A stretch of DNA of 64,000 nucleotides, taken from the NCBI RefSeq assembly GCF_000241325.1, contig NZ_BAEI01000085.1:1-64000 (forward strand), read 5' to 3'. Positions 31,438 through 39,638 of this stretch are shown here, piece by piece; position 1 is the stretch's first letter, and each line of letters begins with the position of its first letter. The notes beneath the pieces were generated by a model that was given only the letters and a program-made list of their open reading frames with translations, was not told the DNA's origin and made no database searches. The stretch is from Gordonia polyisoprenivorans NBRC 16320 = JCM 10675. Lineage in GTDB: Bacteria; Actinomycetota; Actinomycetes; Mycobacteriales; Mycobacteriaceae. The translations under genes and the position numbers were made by a program.

Positions 31438-31533
31438 CAATAACTTCTGCACCACACCAGTGTGGCAAAAGGCAAGAGGCGATGAGTCTCGCGATGGTCA
31501 CGGTGCGGCATGGATCCGATCACCACCCCCTCC

Positions 31534-31562
31534 TTGAATCTGAACTCACCCTCAACTAGGGT
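31534..31562 (+). promoter_or_regulatory. Predicted promoter of the lactonase-ligase-MCE run
   Basis: TTGAAT (31534-31539), 17-bp spacer, TAGGGT (31557-31562). Transcription would start near 31569, about 54 nt before the lactonase ATG; GAAGGGA lies just before that ATG. Confidence 0.5.
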
Positions 31563-31622
31563 CCTTCCAGTGATGCAGACCACAGTGCATCACCGGATCT
31601 CGCTCGCATCGAAGGGAAGCGC

Positions 31623-32582
31623 ATGTCCACCGTCACCACCGTCACCGGTCCGATCTCCTCGGACGACCTCGGTCGCACCCTCATCCACGAACACGTCTTC
31701 GTCGTCGGCGAGGAGTATCGGCTCAACTATCAGGACGACTGGGACGAAGAGCGCAAGATCGACGAGGCCGTCCGCGACCTCAACGAACTCAAGTCCCTGG
31801 GCATCGACACCATCTTCGACCCGACGGTCCTCGGTCTCGGTCGGTACATCCCCCGCATCCAGAAGATCGCCGAGCAGGTCGACCTCAACATCGTCGTCGC
31901 GACCGGGCTCTACACCTACAACGAGATCCCCTTCCAGTTCCATTACACCGGCCCGGGCTTGCTCTTCGACGTCGACGAACCGCTCGTCACCTATTTCGTG
32001 CGCGATCTCACCGAGGGCATCGCCGACACCGGCGTGCGCGCGGCGTTCTTGAAGTGCGCCATCGAGGAACAGGGGCTCACCCCGGGCGTCGAGCGGGTGA
32101 TGCGCGCGGTCGGACAGGCCAGTGTTGCCACCGGTGCGCCCATCACCGTGCACACCAATCCGCACACCGAATCCGGACTCGTCGCCCAGCGCGTTCTCGC
32201 CGAGGAGGGTGCCGATCTGAGCAAGGTCGTCATCGGACACTCCGGAGACAGCACCGACCTCGATTATCTGATGAAGATCGCCGACGCCGGGTCGATCCTG
32301 GGCATGGATCGGTTCGGGCTCGATGTCTTGTTGCCCTTCGACGATCGCATCAACACCATCGTCGAACTGTGCAAACGCGGATACGCCGACCGCATCGGTC
32401 TCGCGCACGACGCCGCATGCTTCATCGACTGGTTCGATCCCGAGGCCAAGAAGCAGGCGGTGCCCAAGTGGAATTACCGCCACATCAGCGAAGACGTCCT
32501 ACCGACCCTGCGTGAACGCGGAGTCTCCGACGAGCAGATCACCACGATGCTCGTCGAGATCCCCCGCCGTTACTTCGAGTGA
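31623..32582 (+). CDS. Phosphotriesterase-family (PTE-like) lactonase
   Basis: 319 residues, amidohydrolase fold of the phosphotriesterase-like lactonase group. Binuclear metal ligands: His22 and His24 in IHEHVF, the bridging Lys in AAFLKCAIE (about 144), His in ITVHTNPH and VIGHSGD, and Asp in LAHDAACF. These enzymes open gamma/delta-lactones or N-acyl-homoserine lactones; organophosphate activity is usually a side reaction. It heads a co-directional run with an acyl-CoA ligase 10 bp downstream, which suggests the hydroxyacid product is activated to its CoA thioester. Related to Php (Rv0230c) of M. tuberculosis as I recall. Confidence 0.9.
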   Translation: MSTVTTVTGPISSDDLGRTLIHEHVFVVGEEYRLNYQDDWDEERKIDEAVRDLNELKSLGIDTIFDPTVLGLGRYIPRIQKIAEQVDLNIVVATGLYTYNEIPFQFHYTGPGLLFDVDEPLVTYFVRDLTEGIADTGVRAAFLKCAIEEQGLTPGVERVMRAVGQASVATGAPITVHTNPHTESGLVAQRVLAEEGADLSKVVIGHSGDSTDLDYLMKIADAGSILGMDRFGLDVLLPFDDRINTIVELCKRGYADRIGLAHDAACFIDWFDPEAKKQAVPKWNYRHISEDVLPTLRERGVSDEQITTMLVEIPRRYFE

Positions 32583-32592
32583 GAGCCACCTC

Positions 32593-34110
32593 ATGAACAC
32601 CCCTGTCGCAGCCAACCCTGTTGCCGCACTGTGGAACAACGCCGAGCAGCATCCCGATCGCATCGCGGTACGCAGCGGGCCGCGAGCGCTGACCTACGCC
32701 GACCTTCGGGCCCGCATCGCCCTGGCCGCGGCCCGATTCGCCGCCGCCGGGGTGGCGCCCGGGGACCGCGTCCTGCTCATCGCACCGACCATCCCCGAAT
32801 TCCCGATCGTCTACTACGGTCTGCACACCCTCGGCGCCACCGTCATCACCATGAACGTGATGTCGACGGTTCCCGAGATCGATTACGTCGTCGACGATTC
32901 GGGCACGACGATGATCGTCGCCTGGCAGGACTGTGCGACCAATGCCCGCGCGGTCGCCGAGCAGCGCGGGCTGCCCTTCGCCGAGATCCGGCCCTTCGAG
33001 GAAGATGCCACCGAGATCGACGGCGTGACAACGTATGTCGAGCGTGACGAGCACGAGACCGCGGTGATACTCTACACCTCCGGCACCACCGGCAAACCCA
33101 AGGGCGCACAGCTGAGCATCGCGAACGTCAACGCCGCACCACAGGCGTTCCGCGACCCATTGCGCCTGCACGACACCGAGCGATGGGCCACCGCGTTACC
33201 CTTGTTCCACTGTTTCGGTCAAGTGGTCGTCATGCACGGCGCACTCACCTGGGCGGGCACGTTGTCGCTGATGAGCCCCTTCACAGCGACCGAGTTCATG
33301 GATCGCCTGCGCGACGAGCACATCACGATCGCGTGCGGGGTGCCCACCATGTGGAACGCCATGCTGCAGGTCACCGGGGGCTACACCCCAGGCGATTTCG
33401 CCGACCTACGACTGGCCTGCTCGGGCGGCGCCTCTCTTCCCGGTGAGGTGATCCGCGTCTTCGAGGAGCGGTTCGGCTGCTCCATCCTCGAGGGCTACGG
33501 CCTCACCGAGACCGCGGGCACCGCCACCTTCCGCAATCTCGACGGTCCGCCCAAGGTGGGGACCGTGGGGACAGCGCTGCCCGGCTTCCGGATCGAGATC
33601 CGCGACCCCGACGGCACCGTCCTGCCCGCCGACGAGGTCGGCGAGATCTTCATCAGCGGCCCGACGGTGATGACCGGCTACTGGAATCGGCCCGACGCCA
33701 CCGCGGCCGAGCTCGTCGACGGATGGCTGCGCACCGGTGATCTGGGCTCGATGGACGCCGACGGCGACGTCCGCATCGTCGATCGCGCCAAAGACCTCAT
33801 CATCCGCGGCGGCTACAACGTGTATCCCCGTGAGGTCGAGGAGGTCCTCTACACCCACCCCGACATCGTCGAGGTTGCCGTCATCGGGGTACCCGACGAC
33901 CATTACGGCGAGGAGATCGCCGCGGTCGTCGCGGTGCGCCCGGGTGCCACGATCGAGCAGGACGCGTTGCGCGAGTGGGCAAAGGAACGCCTGTCGGCCT
34001 ACAAGGTGCCGCGCATCGTGCACGTCGTCGACGAACTCCCCAAGGGGGCAACCGGCAAGATCCTCAAGCGGGCCATCGACCGCGCACCGTTGGCCTCGGT
34101 TCCGCACTGA
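32593..34110 (+). CDS. AMP-dependent acyl-CoA synthetase
   Basis: 505 residues from ATG 32593. Adenylation signature YTSGTTGKPKGAQLS near 160, GYGLTET near 300, hinge and loop LRTGDLGSMDADGDV, RAKDLIIRGGYNVYPREVEE, and the catalytic Lys in KGATGKILKR near 487. It activates a carboxylic acid to acyl-AMP, then acyl-CoA. Chain length preference cannot be read; the size is like medium/long-chain FadD enzymes. It is 10 bp downstream of the lactonase, which supports a shared pathway. Confidence 0.93.
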   Translation: MNTPVAANPVAALWNNAEQHPDRIAVRSGPRALTYADLRARIALAAARFAAAGVAPGDRVLLIAPTIPEFPIVYYGLHTLGATVITMNVMSTVPEIDYVVDDSGTTMIVAWQDCATNARAVAEQRGLPFAEIRPFEEDATEIDGVTTYVERDEHETAVILYTSGTTGKPKGAQLSIANVNAAPQAFRDPLRLHDTERWATALPLFHCFGQVVVMHGALTWAGTLSLMSPFTATEFMDRLRDEHITIACGVPTMWNAMLQVTGGYTPGDFADLRLACSGGASLPGEVIRVFEERFGCSILEGYGLTETAGTATFRNLDGPPKVGTVGTALPGFRIEIRDPDGTVLPADEVGEIFISGPTVMTGYWNRPDATAAELVDGWLRTGDLGSMDADGDVRIVDRAKDLIIRGGYNVYPREVEEVLYTHPDIVEVAVIGVPDDHYGEEIAAVVAVRPGATIEQDALREWAKERLSAYKVPRIVHVVDELPKGATGKILKRAIDRAPLASVPH

Positions 34111-34218
34111 TCACGGACCCACCACCGCGCTATGTCGCCCGTCATAGTGGAGGCTCATCGCGGCGTTGACCACAGAGACCTGGCTGCCGAACCTTACCCC
34201 CGAGTAATGTTCGACCGG

Positions 34219-34236
34219 CCTCGCGAGAACGCGAGG
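34219..34236. other. Hairpin between ligase and MCE genes
   Basis: CCTCGCG (34219-34225) and CGCGAGG (34230-34236) form a perfect 7-bp stem with AGAA loop, 22 bp before the MCE start and 109 bp after the ligase stop. It may attenuate or end the upstream transcript. No further element was seen in this 148-bp gap. Confidence 0.4.
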
Positions 34237-34258
34237 CGGAAGGGTCGGGTCCTCACAC

Positions 34259-35509
34259 ATGCCACCGCTGAGTCGGATTGCGCGACTTCAGATCACCGCG
34301 ATCGTCGTCCTCGGACTGGTGGTCAGTGTGGTGGCGGGGATCTGGCTGGTCCACGTGAACCGCGTCGTCGGTGTCGGGGTCTACACGGTGACCGCACATC
34401 TCCCCGATTCCGGGGGCATCTTCACCAATGCCGAGGTCACCTACCTCGGCATACCGGTCGGCCGCGTCGGGCCGCTACATCTCACGCGCGACGGCGTCGA
34501 CGTCGAACTCCAGCTGGACTCGGGAGCGGCGAAGGTCCCGGCGTCGGCAATGGCGGTCGTCGCCAACCGATCCGCGATCGGCGAACAGTTCATCGACCTC
34601 CAGCCGACCCGCGGCGATGACGATGCGCACCTCCACGACGGGTCCACGATCACGAGGTCCTCGGTGCCACCACCCCTCGATGAGGTGGTGGCCTCCACCG
34701 TGCGACTCGCGCAATCGATACCACTCGACGACCTGCACACCGTGATCACCGAACTCGGGAAAGCGCTGAACGGACAAAGCGACAACCTGTCCCGGCTCGT
34801 CGACTCGTTGTCGACGCTGGCCGCCGACGGTGCCGACAATCTACCCGCGACGATCGGATTGATTCGCGACGCGAATTCGGTACTGGCCACCCAGGCCGAC
34901 CAGTCCGACGCCATTCTCACCTGGTCACATGGGCTCGACGTCCTCACGGCGACGCTGTCGGCATCCGATCCCGACCTGCGCCGCCTGCTGACCACCGGGA
35001 ACGCCTCGGCCAGTCGGCTCTCAGAACTGGTGCAGCGCAACGGTGGTGATGCCGCAAAGGTTGTCCACGACCTGGCGTCGGTGACGCGTACGCTCCGACC
35101 TGCCACCTACACCACATCTTTGACGTTCGCGATGCTGTCCAACATCTCGGCCGGCAGCCACTCCACCGCCCCCGGCGACGGGCAGATCCATTTCGGTGTC
35201 GTGCTCGAGACGAACAACCCACCGGCGTGCACTCAGGGATACGAGGGCACCACCCGCATCATCGACGAGATGAAACGTGCGAACCCGGATTTCGACATCC
35301 GTTATGACGACTTCCCGTTCAACACCGGCGCCGGATGCACTGTCCCACAAGGCAATCCGACGGGCGTCCGCAGTGCGGCACGAACCATCTACGCCAATCC
35401 GAACACGCCGCAGCCGTGGGATTCGACACCCAAGAAGGACCCCGACCGCCTCGACCTGACCCCACTGGCCCGGCAACTGGCCGCGCTCATGGGCGTCCGG
35501 CCGGCCTGA
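34259..35509 (+). CDS. Solitary MCE-family (MlaD-domain) protein
   Basis: 416 residues. N-terminal membrane helix (ITAIVVLGLVVSVVAGIWLV, about 12-31) followed by the MlaD/MCE beta-barrel domain (YTVTAHLPDSGGIFTNAEV, VTYLGIPVGRVGPL, ANRSAIGEQFIDLQP). A helical needle region follows (residues ~140-280) and an unusual C-terminal part with four cysteines suggestive of disulfides. MCE proteins form hydrophobic tunnels for lipid or sterol import and normally come as six genes behind two YrbE permeases; none of those is here. It may donate a subunit to a distant Mce complex. The start lacks a good ribosome binding site. Confidence 0.88.
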   Translation: MPPLSRIARLQITAIVVLGLVVSVVAGIWLVHVNRVVGVGVYTVTAHLPDSGGIFTNAEVTYLGIPVGRVGPLHLTRDGVDVELQLDSGAAKVPASAMAVVANRSAIGEQFIDLQPTRGDDDAHLHDGSTITRSSVPPPLDEVVASTVRLAQSIPLDDLHTVITELGKALNGQSDNLSRLVDSLSTLAADGADNLPATIGLIRDANSVLATQADQSDAILTWSHGLDVLTATLSASDPDLRRLLTTGNASASRLSELVQRNGGDAAKVVHDLASVTRTLRPATYTTSLTFAMLSNISAGSHSTAPGDGQIHFGVVLETNNPPACTQGYEGTTRIIDEMKRANPDFDIRYDDFPFNTGAGCTVPQGNPTGVRSAARTIYANPNTPQPWDSTPKKDPDRLDLTPLARQLAALMGVRPA

Positions 35510-35515
35510 GGGCGA

Positions 35516-36289
35516 TCACCGCCGAGGCGGTCGGCGATCACCACTCCGTAGACCGATGGCGTTGGCCCACAACCGGGTTGCGGTGAACACCATCTGGTCC
35601 AGATCGGCGTTGTCGCCGAGTGCGAAGGCCTGATAGGCCATCCGCGAGACCATGCCCGAGAGCGCGCTCGCCGCCGCCAGCGGGTCGAGTTCGGGATCGG
35701 CGAGGCCGCGGTCCTGAAGATCCTTGATGTGCCTGGCATTTCGGGTGGCGAACACGAGCCCACGCTGACGCCGCTTCTCACGGAACTCCGGGATGTTGGC
35801 GGTCACCTGCTCGAGAACGAGCCGTAACCTGGCGTTTCGCTTGTACGCCTCGAAGTACGCGCGGTTGGCGGCCTCGAGCACCGCATAAGGATCCTCGTGC
35901 GGATCGGTCTCGACGTGCGGGAGCCCGGGATGCAGCATGTCCTCGTGGGCGAGCGCGAGGACGGCGTCGAGCACCTCTTCCTTGCTGTCGAAATAGGTGT
36001 AGAAGGTTCCCGTCGAGCACTTCGCCTCGGCCGTGATGTCGGTGAGTCTCGCGTCGGAGAAGCCGTCGCGCTCGAAAATCCTTCGCGCGGCGGCGATCAG
36101 GGCGGCGCGGGTGCGCTCGCCGCGCGCGGTCACCGGCGGGGCCTTGTCGCCGTCGGTCACCGCCAGCGGGGGTAGTGGCTGCTCCCCCACCTGCTGTGTC
36201 CCCACCGGCTGTGTCCCCACCGGCTGTGTCCCCACCGGCTGTGTCTCCAACGGCTGTGTCCCCACCGCGCGCGAATCACGTGCAGTCAT
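35516..36289 (-). CDS. TetR-family regulator with repeat-bearing N-terminus
   Basis: 257 residues if ATG 36289 is used. The HTH begins near residue 54 (GERTRAALIAAARRIF), recognition region LTDITAEAKCSTGTFYTYFDSKEEVL. The first ~40 residues contain five TQPVG/TQQVG pentapeptides encoded by a 15-bp tandem repeat. GTG codons at 36160 (residue 44) and 36133 (residue 53) are plausible alternative starts, which would leave the repeats untranslated upstream. Last gene of a minus-strand run SDR-dehydrogenase-kinase-TetR and the likely regulator of that run and possibly of the converging lactonase-ligase-MCE genes. Confidence 0.88.
   Translation of the reverse strand: MTARDSRAVGTQPLETQPVGTQPVGTQPVGTQQVGEQPLPPLAVTDGDKAPPVTARGERTRAALIAAARRIFERDGFSDARLTDITAEAKCSTGTFYTYFDSKEEVLDAVLALAHEDMLHPGLPHVETDPHEDPYAVLEAANRAYFEAYKRNARLRLVLEQVTANIPEFREKRRQRGLVFATRNARHIKDLQDRGLADPELDPLAAASALSGMVSRMAYQAFALGDNADLDQMVFTATRLWANAIGLRSGDRRPPRR
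36189..36265 (-). repeat. 15-bp tandem repeat at the TetR 5' end
   Basis: About five copies of the 15-mer CTGTGTCCCCACCGG as read on the plus strand, the fourth with two changes. The unit is a multiple of three and keeps the frame (TQPVG). It could be length-variable between strains. Confidence 0.85.
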
Positions 36290-36317
36290 TCCGACATCTT
36301 CTCACCCGTGCCCGCTC

Positions 36318-37376
36318 TCATCCGAGTCCGGCCGCGTCGGCGACGGCGATGGCCCGCGCGACCAGACTGTCGATCACCTCGTCGGTGGGGACGCCGGCAG
36401 CGGCTCGGTTCGCCGGATTGTCCCGCGCACGGCGGAGCACGCCCTCGGCGATGATCGCGACCTTCCACAGTCCGAGTGCGTGCCAGAACTGCAGGGCTCT
36501 CGCGTCGCGGCCGGTGCGGTCGAGGTACATCTCGGCGAGCTCGTCGCGGGTCGGGAACCCCTCGAGCAACTCCACCGGCGCGGCACTGAGCGGCGGTTCA
36601 CCGGCCGCCGGCCAGTACGCCAGGGTGCTCCCGATGTCGGCGAGTGGATCACCCAGGGTCGACAACTCCCAATCCAGTGCCGCCCGTACCGTTCCGCTGT
36701 CCGGATCGATCATGACGTTGCGAATGTGGAAGTCCCCATGGACCAGTCGGGTCTCCTGCTGGTCGGGTGCACTCGCCGTCAGTCGTCGGGTCAACTCGTC
36801 CAGCGCCGGGATCTCACGGGTCTTCGACTTCTCCCACTGCGCGCTCCACCTCTTGAGTTGGCGTGCCGCGTAGGGCGTGTGGCTCGCCAGGTCGGCCAAA
36901 CCGGCCTGCTCGATGTCCACGTCGTGGATGCGGGCGAGGGTGTCGATCATCGACTCCCCCACCGCCCGCCGTATCGCGGGCGAGAGCGCCTGCGCCGCCG
37001 GGAGCCGGTCCAGGACGACACCGTCCACGAACTCCATCACCACCAGCGGAACAGGACTCACCGACTCGTCGGCGCACACACCGAGGACGGCCGGAACCGC
37101 GACGTCGGTCGGGGCCAGCGCAGCGAGGATGCGCGCCTCACGCGCCACGTCATGCGCCGAGGCCAGCAGGGTGCCGACCGGCGGACGACGCAGCACCCAT
37201 CGGCCATCGGCGTCATCGGTGAGGAGATAGGTGAGATTCGACTGACCGAATCCGACGCGCGTACACCGCACCGTGCCGGCCCACTCGATACCCGCTCCGC
37301 GCAGCCAGCCGAGCAGGGCGACGGGATCGACCTCGGCGATCTCCGCCAGATCCCCCACCACGTCGGTCTCACTCAT
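36318..37376 (-). CDS. APH-family phosphotransferase (ACAD10/11-type kinase)
   Basis: 352 residues. APH/choline-kinase fold: FGQSNLTYLL glycine-type loop, WVLRRPP with the ATP lysine region, catalytic LVHGDFHIRNVM (about 212) and metal motif LDWELSTLGDPLAD (about 235). This subfamily sits beside or is fused to acyl-CoA dehydrogenases (ACAD10/ACAD11; LvaA in Pseudomonas levulinate catabolism), where it phosphorylates the 4-hydroxyl of 4-hydroxyacyl-CoA. An acyl-CoA dehydrogenase is encoded 59 bp upstream, so that role is more likely than antibiotic resistance. Confidence 0.88.
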   Translation of the reverse strand: MSETDVVGDLAEIAEVDPVALLGWLRGAGIEWAGTVRCTRVGFGQSNLTYLLTDDADGRWVLRRPPVGTLLASAHDVAREARILAALAPTDVAVPAVLGVCADESVSPVPLVVMEFVDGVVLDRLPAAQALSPAIRRAVGESMIDTLARIHDVDIEQAGLADLASHTPYAARQLKRWSAQWEKSKTREIPALDELTRRLTASAPDQQETRLVHGDFHIRNVMIDPDSGTVRAALDWELSTLGDPLADIGSTLAYWPAAGEPPLSAAPVELLEGFPTRDELAEMYLDRTGRDARALQFWHALGLWKVAIIAEGVLRRARDNPANRAAAGVPTDEVIDSLVARAIAVADAAGLG

Positions 37377-37435
37377 TACCCGCTCCCCACTCGATCACCG
37401 GACTCTCTTGCGCTGCAACGGCTTCCCGCCTTCGA

Positions 37436-38704
37436 TCAGTACCGGGCCGAGAGCGCGTCGTCGGACACGCCGGCCACCGTCTCCGGCACCGTGGCGGCTT
37501 CCCGGTAACTGCGCAACTCGCGGCGGGCGATCGCGCGCTTGTGTACCTCGTCGGGACCGTCGGCCAGGCGCAGCGTGCGCAGGTGCGCGTAGGCCATGGC
37601 CAGCGGGAAGTCGTCGGTGACACCGGCACCTCCGTGGACCTGGATGGCGCGGTCGATGATCTTGAGCGCCATGTTGGGTGCAGCCACCTTGATGGCGGCG
37701 ATCTCGGTCGCCGCGGCCTTGTTGCCGACGGTGTCCATCATGTACGCGGCCTTGAGGGTCAGCAGCCGCACCATTTCGATGTCGATGCGCGCCTCGGCGA
37801 TCCAGTCCTGGATGTTGGCGCGGTCGGCCAGTGGCTGTCCGAACGTCGAGCGTGCGGCCGCTCGCCGACACATGAGTTCCAGTGCCCGCTCGGCCATCCC
37901 GATGGTGCGCATGCAGTGATGGATGCGGCCCGGCCCCAGACGCGCCTGTGCGATCGCGAATCCCTCACCCTCTCCTTTGAGGACGTCGGTCGCGGGCACC
38001 CGGACGTTCTCGAACACCAACTCGCCGTGGCTCTCCCGGTCGACGTAGCCGAAGACCGGCAGGTTGCGCAGGATGGTGAGACCTTCTGCGTCGGTGGGCA
38101 CCACCATCATCGACTGCTGTCGATGGGTGGGGGCGGTGGGATCGGTCTTGCCCATCACGATGAGTACCTTGCAGTCGGGCCGCACCGCGTTGGAGGCGAA
38201 CCACTTTCGTCCGTTGAGGACGTACTCGTCGCCGTCACGGACCATCTGCAACTCGATGTTGGTCGCGTCGGAGCTGGCGACCGCGGGCTCGGTCATCGCG
38301 AATGCCGAGGCGATCTCTCCGTCGAGCAGGGGCTTGAGGTAGCGCTGCTTGTGTTCGTCGGTGCCGAAGAGGGTCAGTACCTCGATGTTGCCGGTGTCGG
38401 GGGCGTTGCAGTTGAACACCTCCGGCGCCCAACCGACCCGTCCCATGATCTCGGCGAGATGCGCGTACTCCAGGTTCGACAGCCCCGGCCCCCATTCGGC
38501 GTAGGGGTGGAACAGATTCCACAATCCTTCGGCCTTGGCCTTCGCCTTGAGTTCGATCAGGATGTCCGGGGTGGCATGGGGATTGGCCGACTCCCACATC
38601 TGCTGGTCGTAGACGGCCTCGTTGGGATAGACGTAGGTGTCCATGAAGGCCAGCAGCTTCTGCCGGTATTCCTCGGCGCGCGGTGATGGCTCGAACAATG
38701 TCAT
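37436..38704 (-). CDS. Acyl-CoA dehydrogenase (ACAD10/11-like partner of the kinase)
   Basis: 422 residues, standard ACAD fold: [19 protein letters not shown] (FAD and substrate region), [25 protein letters not shown]-type helix ([19 protein letters not shown]), [16 protein letters not shown] and the C-terminal [15 protein letters not shown] (about 381-395), the form typical of the 4-hydroxyacid-type and many actinobacterial FadE proteins. In the ACAD11/LvaC scheme it removes phosphate from 4-phosphoacyl-CoA and yields an enoyl-CoA. The phosphotransferase follows directly and an SDR precedes it, all on one strand. Confidence 0.9.
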   Translation of the reverse strand: MTLFEPSPRAEEYRQKLLAFMDTYVYPNEAVYDQQMWESANPHATPDILIELKAKAKAEGLWNLFHPYAEWGPGLSNLEYAHLAEIMGRVGWAPEVFNCNAPDTGNIEVLTLFGTDEHKQRYLKPLLDGEIASAFAMTEPAVASSDATNIELQMVRDGDEYVLNGRKWFASNAVRPDCKVLIVMGKTDPTAPTHRQQSMMVVPTDAEGLTILRNLPVFGYVDRESHGELVFENVRVPATDVLKGEGEGFAIAQARLGPGRIHHCMRTIGMAERALELMCRRAAARSTFGQPLADRANIQDWIAEARIDIEMVRLLTLKAAYMMDTVGNKAAATEIAAIKVAAPNMALKIIDRAIQVHGGAGVTDDFPLAMAYAHLRTLRLADGPDEVHKRAIARRELRSYREAATVPETVAGVSDDALSARY

Positions 38705-38761
38705 GGTTGTCTCCTCGATGAGAGCGGTTGTGGTCTCGACGGATTCGCCGACGGTGGCGCT

Positions 38762-39583
38762 TCAGGCGTCCTGCGGTGCGAGCAACGCGGCCTGATAGCG
38801 CCGCATGCCGCGCAGCCACCTGTCGTAGTCGGCGCCCTTCTGTCGGTACATCTCGAGTACCTCCGGATGCGGCAGGATCAGGAAACGCTCATCGGCGATC
38901 GCCGCCAGCACGAGGTCGGCGACCTCCTCGGGGGTGATCACCGCGCCGGCGGTCTCGACCGCTCGTTGCATCAGGCGCTCGCCGTCGGTGTCCGGCGCAT
39001 GGTCGGGACGCAGCAGCTTGGTGTCGACGCCCATCGGGCACAGACAACTGACGCGTATGCCGGCGTCGCCGTAGGTGGCGCTGAGCCACTCGGCGAACCC
39101 GACCGCCGCATGCTTGGTCACCGAGTAGGTCGCCGACCCCAGTTGGGTGAGCAAGCCGGCCGCCGACGCAGTGCTGACGAAGTATCCGCGGCCGCGTTCG
39201 CTCCACTCGGGCACGAGCCGACGCGCGGCGCGTACGTGTGCCATCAGGTTCACGTCGATGACGGTGTCCCAGTCGTCGTCGGTGACATCCAGACCCGCCG
39301 CACCGCCGATTCCGGCGTTGGCGAAATACAGATCAACGGGGCCGAAATGCTCACCGGCCGTGGCGAGCACGTCGTCGATGTGCGCGTTGTCCGAAGCGTC
39401 GCCGGCCAGCGCAATCGCCTGGCCACCGGCTTCGATGATCGCCTCGGCGGTGCGCGCGACGGCGTCGGAATCGAGGTCGGTCAGCACCACGCGGACGCCG
39501 GCAACGCTCAGCGCGCGGGCGATCGCGCCACCGATGCCGCCGCCGGCACCGGTGACCACGGCAACTGTGTTCTGGATCTCCAT
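38762..39583 (-). CDS. Short-chain dehydrogenase/reductase
   Basis: 273 residues, classical SDR. Cofactor loop VVTGAGGGIGGAIARAL, acidic VVLTDLDSD after strand 2 (NAD preference likely), NAG in FANAGIGG, and the catalytic Ser-Tyr-Lys in VSTASAAGLL and ATYSVTKHAAV. Highest in the minus-strand run that continues with the acyl-CoA dehydrogenase (57 bp), kinase and TetR. It could interconvert a keto and hydroxyacyl intermediate of the same pathway. Confidence 0.9.
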   Translation of the reverse strand: MEIQNTVAVVTGAGGGIGGAIARALSVAGVRVVLTDLDSDAVARTAEAIIEAGGQAIALAGDASDNAHIDDVLATAGEHFGPVDLYFANAGIGGAAGLDVTDDDWDTVIDVNLMAHVRAARRLVPEWSERGRGYFVSTASAAGLLTQLGSATYSVTKHAAVGFAEWLSATYGDAGIRVSCLCPMGVDTKLLRPDHAPDTDGERLMQRAVETAGAVITPEEVADLVLAAIADERFLILPHPEVLEMYRQKGADYDRWLRGMRRYQAALLAPQDA

Positions 39584-39638
39584 GCCCCGACCGTACTTGA
39601 ACCCGGTTTCACCTTCAAGGTTCGGGTCGGGTCGTGCC

